DNA from: Paramacrobiotus metropolitanus
Lineage: Eukaryota; Tardigrada; Eutardigrada; Parachela; Macrobiotidae
Assembly: GCF_019649055.1 (NCBI RefSeq)
Contig: NW_026570244.1
Span: 1,178,001 to 1,242,000 of the forward strand
Length of the DNA: 64,000 nucleotides
Reading direction: 5' to 3'
Both the position numbers and the translations under genes were made by a program. Positions within the stretch are counted from its first letter, which is position 1. Each line of letters begins with the position of its first letter. The notes beneath the pieces were generated by a model, which ran no database searches, was not told where the DNA came from, and worked only from the letters and a program-made list of their open reading frames with translations. Below are positions 1 through 10,937 of the stretch, one piece after another.

Positions 1-115
1 GATGACAAGAATGAATTCTAGAAATTCATTGGAAGAAATCATTAGAGGAATTCTAGAATTCATTAGAGAAATTCATTCTAGAAATTCATCAGAATTCTAG
101 AAATTCATTAGAAGG
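1..115. repeat. AT-rich minisatellite at window edge
   Basis: Short units such as TTCTAGAAATTCATT recur six to eight times with small indels, mixing GAATTCTAG and AAATTCATT blocks. The array probably continues to the left of the window. No coding potential is visible. Confidence 0.75.
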
Positions 116-1075
116 CGAAGTAGCCGGTAAAATGAGCAGAATTCATAACGTAATGATGAATCATAACAGGGTGGTCTTATGGTTGTACAACTTCTATCGC
201 TACAGTACTGTACCTAGCTTGTGCACATCACTGCCCATGAGGGGTTACCGGCCCCGCTGACAAGCCGTCGTCACAACTCACAGTAAAGAATCAAATGAAA
301 TTCAGTGTGTAATTATTGTGGAGATCCAGCTGGATACTATACCTATACAGTAAAATCCTCTACTACATACACCCTCCGTTCTCAGCTCTCCGTATGTTGT
401 AAAGAGGTGTATGTTACACAGGGGCACTGCCCCTGGGGGCGCTCATTAACTTACCCCCAGGGGGCTGGCCATACATTGGTCAACAGCAACTACGCACGGT
501 GCTGCTGATGTTTCGTTTATAAATTCATGCTATTCCTGAGAAAAGTGGCTCTGCAGCGCTTCTTTTACGCATTCCTTTTCGAAAAGCTACCGTATTACTG
601 GCATTTTATGCTTCAGAATGAATCGGTAACCAATAATTTTTAATGCCTTTTTGCTGTTTTACTGTCAGACCTTGTACTTGACAGATCTGAAACACAAACC
701 GGAACTTTCTTTGAAACTTTTTTTGCGCTTATTCGGCCAGCTGTATGTAACGCAGGGGTTGACTGTATGTTAAATACAGTCAGCGGTTCCACGAAAGGTG
801 TATGTTATAGCTGTAAAGGGGTGAATGTTATATAGAGAACTGCCCCTATGTTATAATCCACCGAACAGTCCGGTTCTCAGCCGCACGTATGTAATAAAGG
901 GGTGAATGTTGTATAAGGGTGTATGTTACGAGGGGTTTTACTGTAGCTGGCTATAGGCTATTATAGATACGACTCATACGAGTATATAATTATTACGGTC
1001 ACTACTCGTACTGGACTTACTGTAGAAGTATATTTATTACGGTCACCTGTCAAATGTACAGACAGATGCAATACG
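116..1075. other. Gene-free stretch with degenerate GTATGTTA repeats
   Basis: No exon-like GC-rich open frame is seen. From about 400 to 950 the words GTATGTTA, GTGAATGTTRTA and CAGGGG/CCCCTG recur, including the local inverted repeat CCCCTGGGGGCG...CCCCCAGGGGG near 430-463. This looks like decayed repeat sequence. It sits where the missing N-terminal exons of the following F-box-like gene would be expected. Confidence 0.5.
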
Positions 1076-2801
1076 ATGCACATTGGCACAACCATTGCTT
1101 TTCTGACCACAATGTGCGCCTTGTGGCAGCTGATTGTGGAGGATCCCCGCTGCACGGAGCATATGAGTGTCGTAGTGGAGCAGCTGACAACGGAGAGTCA
1201 GATGAGAAGTGGGAAAAGATACGCAGATGATAGCCGCTGCTATCAAGTGGCCCGCCAGCTGACCCGTGCGCTGAGCGCCGCCACGCGCAGTCTCAGCATT
1301 GTCGCGCGGCATCCGGCCCCGGCCAGTGACGGCGGCATCGACTGGCTGGCGGTGGGGCCGTCCTGGAACGTCCTGTTCCTGGTGTGCCACCTGGCCGAGA
1401 CCCTGCAGATCCGGCTGCCTTGGCTGGTGGTCCACTCCTTCCAGATGGAGTACGGCTATATCAGCCGGGAGCAGGGCAACCACTTGCGCTACGTATACCC
1501 GGCCGCGCAGCGCCTGCTCCTGCGCCACTGGAGACTGTCCGGGGGCCTGACGTCGTCGCTGCGCACGGTGTTCTACGATAATTACCTGCTCCGTCTGGTG
1601 GATCTGTCAGCCGCGGAACAGCGCTTCCTGGTCCCTATCAAGCGCTCCGGCCAACTGGCCCTTGACCGGATGGACATCTGGATGGGCACGCTGCTGGTCA
1701 ACGGCGCGGACGGCTGGGAGGCCGTGCTCAGTCGTTTCATGTGGGGCCTGGATGCGCACTGCGCCCCCCTCACCGAGGACGTCTACAGCAGAGTGGCGGC
1801 GGTGCACCAGCGCTGGCAGCGCAGTCTGCGCTATCCCGACGAGTGGCAGACCATCCGCCGATACCTGTCGCTGTAAGACGGACAGTTACTCTTTACTGTC
1901 GCGTACTTTTGCTCTACTTTACTCTTACTTTTTTCCTGCCCAAATCGTTCCTCTTTACTTACTCTTAACTAGTCGCCTGAAAAATTTACTTTACTAAGTA
2001 CACCAGTGATAAACAGTAATACTTTTGGCTCGCCAAAAATTCGATCAAGAAAAATTGTTTTGCCACGGGAAATTGTAATGCTTCGTCTTAGACCAAGCAT
2101 TATGTAATCGTATTATGTAGGTACCTTACAGTTATTGCTACAATCTGACTAAATGAGGAGGCTACGGTCTATGTTAAAAAGCCAGCGAACAGCCTTTTTT
2201 GCCCGCTGAGGCTGGTTGATCAATGCAGCCTCTCTGTTGTGACTATAAATAGACCGAAGACAGCGCATTCCGGTGCTGCCAAAAAGCGCAAGCGGAGTGC
2301 TGCCTTGCTGTATCGATCGATCGGCACATGTGCGTGTGAGTGGGTAAATCCGCTCGCATTCACTACGCACGTATGAGTGTGGCTGTGACAGGCTGTCTGT
2401 GCGCGTACTAGCTGTACAAACCGGTTTTCGCTGTCTTCGCTACAACGCATACCCTAAACCCGTAGCTTCCTTTCTTGCTCGCATTGTATGTACCCGCGAC
2501 CGTTATTTCGACAGCATACATTTATACGACTGCTATTCAATTTAATCTCCTTGATTATATTCTGCAGTATGTACGGTTTGGTCTGAGTTCAGACAACTGC
2601 TGGTACTTGGTAGCACCGTTGCAGCACTTAATTCCGTACTTGTAGTGCTGACTGCTAAGACGCTGGCCTGGCTGCAGGTACAACGGGTTCCATGCGGACG
2701 GCAGCCCGCGGGCGTGGGACGCTGTGGACCTGCGCAGTATCGAGGTGCGCCAACTGGGCCGACTGGCGCTGCTGGGCATCGACGCGGTCTTTGGCCAATG
2801 A
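1076..2801 (+). CDS. F-box-like family protein, 5'-shortened copy (locus 1)
   Basis: I read two exons, 1076-1872 and 2678-2801, joined across a phase-2 intron (donor CT|GTAAGA, acceptor GCTGCAG|GTAC), giving about 306 residues. The protein begins inside the region that follows the F-box in relatives: ALWQLIVEDPRC aligns with the AWNALLTTRPAL stretch of the 37.6-39.3 kb gene. It then runs through the shared long C-terminal exon (PDEWQTIRRYLSL at its end; PDEWQRIRQMLSV at 23.4 kb) into the short last exon (DLRSIEVRQLGRLALLGIDA). The same last exon and the same intron phase occur at 23.1, 37.6 and 59.1 kb. The two-part N-terminal region and the F-box-like segment are absent upstream, so this copy is shortened or uses a new start. 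The frame is open and GC-rich throughout. Function is unknown. Relatives could be SCF-type substrate receptors, but a copy without an F-box could not dock that way. Confidence 0.65.
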
Positions 2802-3751
2802 TCGATGGGACGGTCGGCACGGGGCCAGGGGTTGGGAGGGAGTGGCCGCTCATCGACATTGCGGGCCGGGTCATTTAGAAGTGCCATCGCCTCGCCACTG
2901 GCTGTGTTGCACAAAGTGGCCACCGCATCGCGGCACCGTGCCGGTGAAAGCGTCCAGTCCACCGCGGCGGCATCTCCTTGCCCACCGCCCGCTCGCTTCG
3001 GCTTCCCCTGCGCCGCGCCGCGCCGACATCGTCCAGATGGAGGAAGCCCGCTCATCTGGCAGTATTCTCTGGCTGGCCCTGGCCGGCGCTGGCTCTCCAC
3101 CACTGCAGTATCCCCGCACCTTCTTCATACACAATTATCCCCGGGGCCGGCTCACTCAGCGCCCGACACTTCCGTGTTAATTCGCCATGCTACGTTTTTA
3201 TCACCACCATTTCCATTGTCCCGCATCACGCATGTCCAGCGTCCAGCCAAAACATCATTTCCCAAAAACCATTTGAGATGACTGGTACTCAAAATGCTGT
3301 TTTTTCTCTATTTTATTACGGTAATTAAATGATTCTTAGATAGAGAAATTGATCAGATTCAATTTCGATTGAAGAAAAATTACAATCGAGTAACTTTTAA
3401 AAAAATTAAGAACAATACATTATACATATACCGAAATCTGCCATTTCCACCGGCATGAAAATGGTAAATATTTGACGACGGAGTGTCGCTCTCTTGGCTG
3501 CTACTGATGCATCCCTTGTGCTGCGGGTTTGTTCCTCGTGGCTCCTGCTACAACTTAATTAGCTACACATGCCTATCTGTTCATCGCATATATTATTAAT
3601 TTTTAATGTTTAAATTTTAACTGTATAGTAGTGTGCCCGCGCTTGCACTTTTGTTGTTATGGCGGCTATTGCCCAGTAAACATTTCTTATTAATTTATTG
3701 CTTATTATTTTTTTTATTTTATTGATTATTTACATGTTTGTGTGTTGCAAG
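2802..3751. other. Spacer; GC-rich block then AT-rich DNA
   Basis: The first 330 bases are GC-rich and open in several frames, but none resembles a family I know. This may be the 3' untranslated part of the preceding gene or an old coding remnant. After about 3180 the sequence is AT-rich. I looked here for the N-terminal exons of ceramide glucosyltransferase (first DxD region and N-terminal membrane anchor) and did not find them. Confidence 0.4.
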
Positions 3752-3876
3752 CGGCGAGTACGTGGGCGTAAATCCCAAGATCAACAACATGATGTCCGGC
3801 TACCGGGCGGCCAAGTACGACTTGCTGCTCGTCTGCGACAGCGGAATTATGAGTCCTTCTGCCGGCCTTAACGCTG

Positions 3877-3925
3877 CACAGTGGAGTGAGTATACTCGTA
3901 ATACGAGTATACTCACTCCACTGTG
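3877..3925. repeat. Perfect inverted repeat, 24-bp arms, 1-nt centre
   Basis: The arm beginning CACAGTGGAGTGAGTATACT at 3877 is exactly mirrored after a single A at 3901, ending at 3925. It starts 24 bases after an exon end in the ceramide glucosyltransferase locus. No ORF or TIR-type target duplication was found around it. Confidence 0.9.
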
Positions 3926-4321
3926 AGTATCACTCCACACTCACTATCGTTGCTCGTTAGATTTATGTTCGCAGTTGTTCAGTGCAGTGCAAACTGCAGT
4001 CCGCGGGCTGAAGCAGCTGTCAGTTGCCCCATGTCCAGCTCTTGACGTCATGCCAGTTAATCGGCTTACCTGCAAATTAATTAGAATTAGAATTAATTAG
4101 CAATTCGCTAATGAATCACTCATCCGGCCAAAGTGCTGATTGGTAATGATTAAAACTGCACTAATAATAATTAACTACATCCGTAACCACGTATACACGA
4201 CCGCGGCCTTCGGCATCGATCGGCACGTTACAAAGTATTGAAAATGTAAGAAGCATGTGCAAAAATTAATCGCAGTCAATCCCACCAGCGTGATCGGTAT
4301 ACCTCGTATTCTTTCATATAC

Positions 4322-4590
4322 GATATTTCTTAGATATCTTAGGCTTCTTAGGTTTCTTAGGTTTCTTAGGTTTCTTAGGTTTTCTTAGGTATTCTTAGGT
4401 ATTCTTAGGTTTATCAGGTTTCTTAGGTTTCTTAGGTTTCTTAGGTTTCTTAGGTATTCTTAGGTTTCTCAGGTTTCTTAGATTTCATAGGTTTTTTTAG
4501 GTTTCTTAGATTTCTTGGGTTTGTTAGTTTTCTTAGGTTTCTTAGGCTTTCTTAGGGATTCTCACGTCTTTTTAGATTTTCTCTTTCTTA
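4322..4590 (+). repeat. Tandem TTTCTTAGG array
   Basis: A 9-11 bp unit, consensus TTTCTTAGG, is repeated about 25 times with minor variants (TATTCTTAGG, TTTATCAGG). It lies inside the first visible intron of the ceramide glucosyltransferase locus and gives a strongly pyrimidine-biased + strand. Confidence 0.9.
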
Positions 4591-6572
4591 AATTTCGTAT
4601 TTTTTTAGCGGCTGGGACCAATGCGATCAACCGTTGCGAAGTGTTCATTTCGTAACAAACTTGCGCCGCAAAAGTTTGTGTACGGATGTAGATCCCGTAA
4701 ACTGGTTATATGAATACTAACTATGTAACCAGGGTCCTCGACACTTTGCCGTTGTAACCAATTTTCTCCCGTTCCACACATCCAATCTGCACGCTCTAAA
4801 GTGCTACAGAATCCTCTCAGTGTCGTGAGTGTTCCTGCATCATCAGTTTTCTGTAAAGCCCAATCCCCAGAGTCCAGCGGTCACTCAAAAGCTTGTTACC
4901 ATGGTGGCCATTAGCTTAACATGGGCTGTTTGTAAATCCCCAGATTTTTACTATGTGTTATTATATCAAATTGTCATTGAAATTAGCGAACTGCGAATTA
5001 GCAAAAATAACAGGTTCTGCTCACGCCTGTTTATTTTGTTCGTGCCTCCTTAATGTAATAAACATCGTGCCATTATTTAATACATATGCAGTTAACCTTT
5101 TTACATGCTCGAAATCCTAAGACATTATTCATCCGTGCTGGGCTTGTAACACTACTACTAGTACTAGTACTATAATGCTGCACTAAATAGTAATTTTCAT
5201 TAAGTTGTAATGATTTATGCTGGTGAAAAAAATTATTATTTTGTCAAAATGTAAAACTAATTTGTAAAGAACATAAAAAAGTAGAATTGTAAAAAATGGA
5301 AATAAAACTATAAAAAAATTGTGTCGTTGCAGTGCGCGAGGACACTCTGCTGGACATGATGTACACGATGCTGGCGCCGGAAGTGGAGCGCGGCCGGGCC
5401 GGGGCGGGCAGCCGGGTGCGGCGCGGCTGGCAGTGGCTGCGCAACCGCGGCGCCACGCACGGCGTCGGCCTGGTGCACCAGATGCCCTTCTGTCTGGACC
5501 GCGACGAGCTGGGCTTCCCGGCCTGACTCGAGAAGGTGCACAAGCGTCCCTTTCCCGCGCGATAACACCACCGTGACCTTGGACCCTCGTCTGTCGTAGG
5601 TGTATTTTGGGACGGCGCACGCGCGCATCTACTTATCGGCGGACGCCGTGGGCGTCAACTGTCCCACCGGCATGTCGGCGCTGATGCGCCGCCACCTCCT
5701 GGAGGCGCGCGGCGGGATGGCGGCCTTCGGGCAGTACCTGGCGGAGGACTACTTCTTCGCGCGCGCCGTCACCGAGCAGGGCTGGACGGTGTGCATCGCC
5801 TCGCAGCCGGCCTGGCAGAACTCGGCCGTGTGCAACCTGGCCCACTTCCAGGGACGGCTGCAACGGTACGCCGACGCTCGGAGTGTGTTTCTGGGGTTGT
5901 TGTCAAGGGGGTGTCTTGTAGGTGGGACGAGCTGCGGCTGGCGATGGTGCCGGTGACGACGCTGCTGGAGCCGCTGCAGGAGTGCTTCCTCCTCGGCGTC
6001 CTGGCCTCCCTCGCCGTCTCCACGCTCCTGGCGCTCTCCGCCCTCGGCGTCTTCCTCGTCCACGTCATCACGTGGTTCCTCCTCGACTGGATTCTCCTGC
6101 AGATCGTCCAGGTACCTCCCTGCCGGGTGCTGCTTTTCGTCAACATATGAATGTTAATAATGTTTCATTTGGCCCCCGACAGAACGGGCGTCTGCAGTGC
6201 AGCAAGCTGGACTTCCTGATCGGGTGGGTGTTCCGCGAGACCACCTGCTTCCTGCTCTTCGCCGACGCCATCCTGCACCCCCGCATCCACTGGAAGTCCG
6301 CCGTCTACCGGCTGCAGTGGGGCGGCCGTGCCGAGCTAGTCAGCTGCCCGTCGCCGCCCCTGGCGGTCAGCAGCGGCGACACGCTTCCTCCGGCACATTC
6401 GCTTCCCGCTGCCTCCCCTCCCCGGACGTCCTCCGGCAGCCGGCACATCCGCTCGCGCTCCCTGCCGCAGCGCCCCTCGGCCGTCTCCCTCCTCAGCGGC
6501 GCGCCCTGTGATGCTAGGGGGCCCGGCCAGTGGGCGGGGCCTCCCGCTGCCCCTGGCCATCATCTTGCCTGA

Positions 6573-7174
6573 ATATGATCATCCGGTCAGTTCCGTTGCG
6601 TCATGCAATGTCATCCGTGATGGCGGGTGGATTATTCGGCGGAATCGTCCCGTTTTGTGCTTGCTGGGGCCGGTCCGGTTGCGTTGCTGGCCGTGGACAG
6701 CCAGCGTTTTCATTGATCTTGTTTGTTGCTCTTAATTGCTGATGACGTTATTTTTGTTGTTGTTGACCGTATTTTGTACTTACTAACTTACCTGATTGGA
6801 GATTACTGGATTTTACTTGTATATTATAGTAACTGTGGAAGGGGCTGTGCGGGATCATGAGTACAGTTGTTATTAACAGTTCATGATTAACTGGGTTTCG
6901 TAACTTTCGTCGAGTGTTATCTAATTTTAGTTGAAGCCTTTAACCAATCGGCACGTCACACCGCCAGCGATAATAATTTTCTCCCTTGTAGTTTTGTAAT
7001 AATGTTTATACACCCAGAGTGACAGAGTGCCGAACCCGATACTGTGGTAGACACGATCCAGTAACTAACCGTTAAAAATTTATGGCACACTTTAGTTCGT
7101 GATATGCCTACAGTACAGTAGACTCACAAGTCACAGCGTACAAAAGTCTGGACAAGTGAAGGACCGAGCAGACG
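6573..7174. other. Spacer between gene end and duplicated fragment
   Basis: No open exon is seen. The segment after the 6572 stop (GTTGTTGTT and following AT-rich DNA) partly resembles the stretch after 7465. This supports a local duplication of the gene's 3' end rather than independent genes. Confidence 0.4.
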
Positions 7175-7465
7175 TTGAAGTCCGCCGCCTACCGGCTGCA
7201 GTGGGGCGGCCGGGCCCAGCTGGTGGACGCGGCGACGGCGCCCGTGGCGGTCACCAGCAGCAGCCGCACGATGGCTACTGGCGGCCGGCGCTTCCGGCCG
7301 ACTCTTCGTCCCGCACCGTCTCCGCCGGCCGCCGCAACCGGCACATCCGCTCGCGCTCCCTGCCGCAGCGCCACTGGGATGTCGCGCTCCTGCACAGCGT
7401 CGCCTGTTCCCGTGATGATCCGCTTCCGATGCAGTCGGCAGCGGGATGCCATCGTTCCCCATGAT
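7175..7465 (+). pseudogene. UGCG: Duplicated 3' fragment of ceramide glucosyltransferase
   Basis: The sequence restarts abruptly inside the last exon, at the lysine of HWKSAVYRLQWGG, and reads KSAAYRLQWGGRAQLVD. It then continues through the same Ser/Arg-rich tail (SRSLPQR-type codons preserved at DNA level). No splice acceptor precedes it, and upstream exons are missing, so it is a tandem partial copy. Its first residues are closer to the usual family C-terminus than those at 6300-6350, so it may preserve the ancestral end. Confidence 0.75.
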
Positions 7466-8189
7466 CTGTTTTGCCGCGGATTGCCCATGTTTTCTTGTTG
7501 TTGTTAGTATTTTTTACTGATTGCAAACTGCAGGATTTTACATGTACCACTTTGTCCTAGCAGTTGTTACTTGAAAACAATAATTCTTCCATTTCCCGTC
7601 TTTTAATCAACACGATAACGTCACTCCGAAAGACAAAACTCCAAAACACAGTACAAATTTCCTCAGCATCTTAGCACTAAAATGTTGAAAATCACAATGA
7701 TCATCTGCCAGTTAAAACGTGAAAATATGCACAATTTCGTATAAAAAATTCCAGCCTTCCCCGCGTTAAATTTTTGGTTAGCAGTAAAAAATCAACACAA
7801 TACTGTGGCAAGTGGTCATGGTCAATATGCGCAGATATCAAAAATCTTAGACGAAATGTCCGCAAAAAACCAGTGTCCAGTGACGAACTGTCGCGCAGCC
7901 ACATGCTGTCCACAGCTCTCATTTCAAAACAGTAGAAGGGGTCAACGCGATGTAGCCCGGCGCAGGTGTTATCACAAATGGGAAAGGATGAGGACTCAGC
8001 TCCGAAACTCCTAACATTTCTACCCCGACGTCCTTGCCCACGCTTCTATGGTACTCCCTGCAGATCACAAAACAACTTGATGAAAGGAAAGTCAAATCGT
8101 AATCAATGCTAACATACAGTGCACAGAGGGTATAATGTAAAAATGTACATTGAAATAAATTCCTGCAATTTCTGTTACAACAGAGGAAA
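7466..8189. other. AT-rich spacer, nothing recognised
   Basis: Short frames only, with no homology recognised and no paired splice sites that would extend the exon ending at 8709 on the minus strand. Confidence 0.4.
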
Positions 8190-8690
8190 CTTTGTTTGCA
8201 GTGACGTTGTCCCGACAAAGTGACGCGGCGGAACAGGTCCCGACAACATCCCGATCCCGATCACGACAGGTCGTCGTAGACGGGTCGGGAAAGCACGCTG
8301 TCGGGCGGGAAATGTCAGGAAACGGGACCTTTGCAGATGTCGGGAAAATCCCGATTCCCGTCCTCGTCTTTGGGCGAGATGATACCGAATTTCAATAGAA
8401 AACAGCTTAAAACATAGAAAATTTTCGCGCTCCGCGCGAAAACTACAACGAATTTTTTTAAAATTTCAAGTTCAACTTGTTTCTTAATTAGAAACAATGC
8501 ACTACAATTAATGGGCAGTAAAAAGTTTATAAATTTTTGTGAAGAAACTGCTCATACCAAATTACATAGAATTTTTTTTTTAAATTGTCGGGACGGGTTC
8601 GGGACCTTTTCTAAGTGTCGGCAACGGGTGGACGGGAAAAGCTGGTGTCGGTCGGGACTGTACGGGACGCGCCCATTACGCAGGCGGGAC
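8190..8690. repeat. Two CGGGA/TCCCG-rich blocks
   Basis: Blocks at about 8205-8365 and 8585-8680 are packed with CGGGA, CGGGAA and TCCCG words (roughly twenty in all) around an AT-rich centre. Dense short subterminal motifs of this sort are known from hAT-type transposons, so this could be the remains of a non-autonomous element. I could not define terminal inverted repeats or a target duplication. Confidence 0.5.
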
Positions 8691-8708
8691 AACAATGGTT
8701 TGCACTTA

Positions 8709-9311
8709 CGCTTTGTTTTTCTCGAAGGCTTCGCGGGCGTTTGCCGTATTCCGCACCGTAACACACAGGACATCTTGGGAAAAATCAGCCGCATAGTAAC
8801 GACAATTCTCAGGTAAATACGTGCTACAAAACCAGTCCATCTGATCGAGGCGCAGCATCGAGACCACCTCAGACACATCGCGTTTCGTCCGCTTGAGGTA
8901 GCTACGGACGGTTTCTTCCACTACAAAATAACTCTCGTTTGCATTGCCAACAACAAACCATTCATACGTGATACGCAACGTACCAATCTTAACGTTAAGC
9001 TCAGCCGTCGCGGGTCTCTCCGGTTGAACGGGATCCGAGACGGTACTGGACGACGGGCCGGCTGACAGGAGATCGGAATGTGTGGAAGGCGGGGGAACTG
9101 GATGGCTGTCAGGCCCGCTAGGTGGAGTGTAGTCGGACAAGGCGGATGGCATCTCCATCCCGGCCGGAACGTCGCGACCGGAAATGCGAGACACATGGCC
9201 AACTGACCCGGTGACATGTGCGTGGCGCGGCGGATTGGATGTGGGCAATGGACTACGTGGCTGCGTGATGGATGGTGGGTGCCACGTACGGCCCATAGCA
9301 ATGCGCGGCCT
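8709..9311 (-). CDS. Exon of unknown protein, Pro/Ser-rich plus ~90-residue domain
   Basis: A single internal-looking exon: acceptor CAATTAG at its 5' side (near 9312) and donor AAAGC|GTAAGT at 8709/8708. The first ~100 residues are Pro/Ser/His-rich. The last ~95 have normal folded-protein composition, with KIGTLRITYEWFVVG, YFVVEETVRSYLKR and DWFCSTYLPENCRYYA. I do not recognise the domain. No downstream exon was identified before 7550. Upstream on the same strand lies the low-complexity gene at 9.6-10.9 kb, and the two could belong to one transcript. Confidence 0.45.
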
Positions 9312-9630
9312 AATTGATGTCAAACGAGTGAATTCTTAGAGTAATTTTTTAATTTGTTTTATCAATTGTTTTATCAATATTATTTTACAAATTATTTTAA
9401 TGGGCAATAGCCACCAAGATAACAAGAACTGCAAGCGCTGGTACACTACTTGCTAGTTAAAATTTAAACATGAAAAAAACAACCGAAATCTTCTCTTCGA
9501 TTAAAAGGTAATTTTACAATTACATTTAATATCAGATTACAGGATGACACTTGTGATCGAGCAGTGACGATGAGCATACAAGTGCGTACGAGGGCACGAC
9601 AACATTAATTTTAATCAAAATTACTAATTC

Positions 9631-10937
9631 TTACAATCGACTGCTTAATGCTGCTGCATAAACTAACCAGCAGGCCGTTGGAACACGGCACTCCAGCACG
9701 AAAACGGGATGCCCTGTGTAAAACGTCGCGCGCGAGGTGGAAAACGTTGCCATTGCGGAACGATAGGCCTCATACCCTGGCATCACCCGCATGCCCTGCG
9801 TGGCTATCACCGCTGCGCGCCCGCCGCCGAACTGCGGCTGGCCCTGGTTGACGAAGGGGCTCTGGCCGTCCGGATAGCCCTGGTGCGTGCCGTACGGAGG
9901 TCGCATCGGTGCATTCTGCGGCGACAGGTAGGCGTTCTGTCCCACCGCCGACGTCGTCCACGAAGACGCGCTAGTCGGGCCTGCGCCGGCTCCCGCTGCG
10001 CTGTAGGGGAACTGCGCCTGCTGCTGGCCGGGATAGCCCGGGAACGGCGGATGCGGATTCGAATAAACCCTGAATAATTAATATTTATAATTAACTGTGG
10101 GATAGTGTATAAACATTAAACTAACTGTACCTGTTGGCCATTTGTGCTTGCATGGAATAGGGCCCCCCCCGGCAGCCGAATCTGCGCCATGCCCTGCGCC
10201 TGCTGCTGCCCAGCATAGACGGGAAACGGCGACGCCAAGGAGGAGGAAAAGGCTTGCTGGACCGGCCCGCTCCCGGGCGGCATCCCTCCCGCGTACCCGG
10301 GCATCATGCGCATCCCCTGAAAGCCCTGCGTGGCGGCCCCCGCCGCGTTCCCGCCGCCGAACTGCGGCTGGCCGTGGTTGACGAAGGGGCTCTGCCCGTC
10401 CGGGTAGCCCTGGTGCGTGCCGTAGGGGGGGTCGCATCGGCGCATTCTGCGGCGACACGTAGGCATTTTGCTCAGGCAGCTCCACCGCCGACGTCGGCGA
10501 GAAATAAGAGGGAGCGGGCCCTCCACCAGATCCCGCGGTGCCGTAGTCGGAGAAGAGCGGGTACGGACCTTGGCCGAAGTGCTGTGGGGGATTGGCAGCT
10601 GGGTAGCCGCGGGGGGCGTGCGGAAGCGGGTGCGGCGGGGGAAAGGGCACGTTAAAGGCAGTGGAAGACGTGTTCAAGCCCCGCTGCGTGAAGGACAGGG
10701 TGGGGTCCCCGAGGGGTAGGCCCAGGTCTGGATGGGGGCGCGGGCTCGCCGAGGCTCATGAGGGATTCCGAGTCGAGGGGCTGGTAGGAGCTGGCGACTG
10801 CCAGTCGGAGTGACAAAACTGGGTTGCACACTGGAGAGGAAGCCGCCCTCGTCCTGGCCCTGCAGCGAGGCGAGCATGTTGCTGGCCATAGAGGAGGGTT
10901 CGCTGACCGATTCTAGGTTTCCTGAATCCTCCGCCAT
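9631..10937 (-). CDS. Pro/Gly/Gln/Tyr-rich low-complexity protein, frame broken
   Basis: It starts at ATG 10937 (MAEDSGNLESVSEPSSMAS). The large first exon runs to 10131 (MAN plus AG|GTACAG). A second exon runs 10069-9631 (acceptor TTCAG) and is open to the stop. Both exons end in the same module: QNAYVSPQNAPMRP...YGTHQGYPDGQSPFVNHGQ in exon 1 and QNAYLSPQNAPMRP...YGTHQGYPDGQSPFVNQGQ in exon 2, then PQFGGG and GMRMMPGY/GMRVMPGY. This is an internal exon or segment duplication. The composition resembles prion-like or transactivator regions. Exon 1 needs several frame changes, two of them at homopolymers (the C run near 10427-10433 and the G run near 10163-10170). This suggests sequence errors or a decaying gene. 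No domain family recognised. Confidence 0.5.

Larger units (their letters stand above)
3752..6572 (+). pseudogene. UGCG: Ceramide glucosyltransferase, 5'-truncated with in-frame stop
   Basis: Family: the Golgi glycosyltransferase (GT21) that transfers glucose from UDP-glucose to ceramide. Exons read: 3752-3852, 5333-5535, 5600-5865, 5922-6111, 6183-6572. The first holds [11 protein letters not shown] and the CDSGI acidic motif. Exon 3 carries VYFGTAH, PTGMSALMRR and EDYFFARAV. QGRLQRW (the QxxRW motif) spans exons 3-4. Two hydrophobic segments follow in exon 4, and YRLQWGGRAE marks the C-terminus. Defects: the N-terminal ~110 residues, with the membrane anchor and first acidic motif, are not in the upstream 950 bases. 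A TGA at 5524-5526 falls exactly where relatives read A-T-L-E before VYFG. Exon 2 has an Arg/Gly-rich insertion of about 30 residues before GLVHQMPF. The first exon's donor (A|GTCCTT) is weak, and its intron holds a 49-bp palindrome and a long TTTCTTAGG array. All other frames stay open, so decay is recent, or the TGA is an error or is read through. Confidence 0.75.

Noticed and set aside
305-508. 67-codon open frame, Cys/Tyr/Thr-rich
   Set aside because: Lies in degenerate repeats, has no family resemblance and no splice or promoter context.
2555-3180. Overlapping open frames on both strands in GC-rich DNA
   Set aside because: All frames are open because of base composition, and none matches a known domain. 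I could not tie them to the ceramide glucosyltransferase N-terminus.
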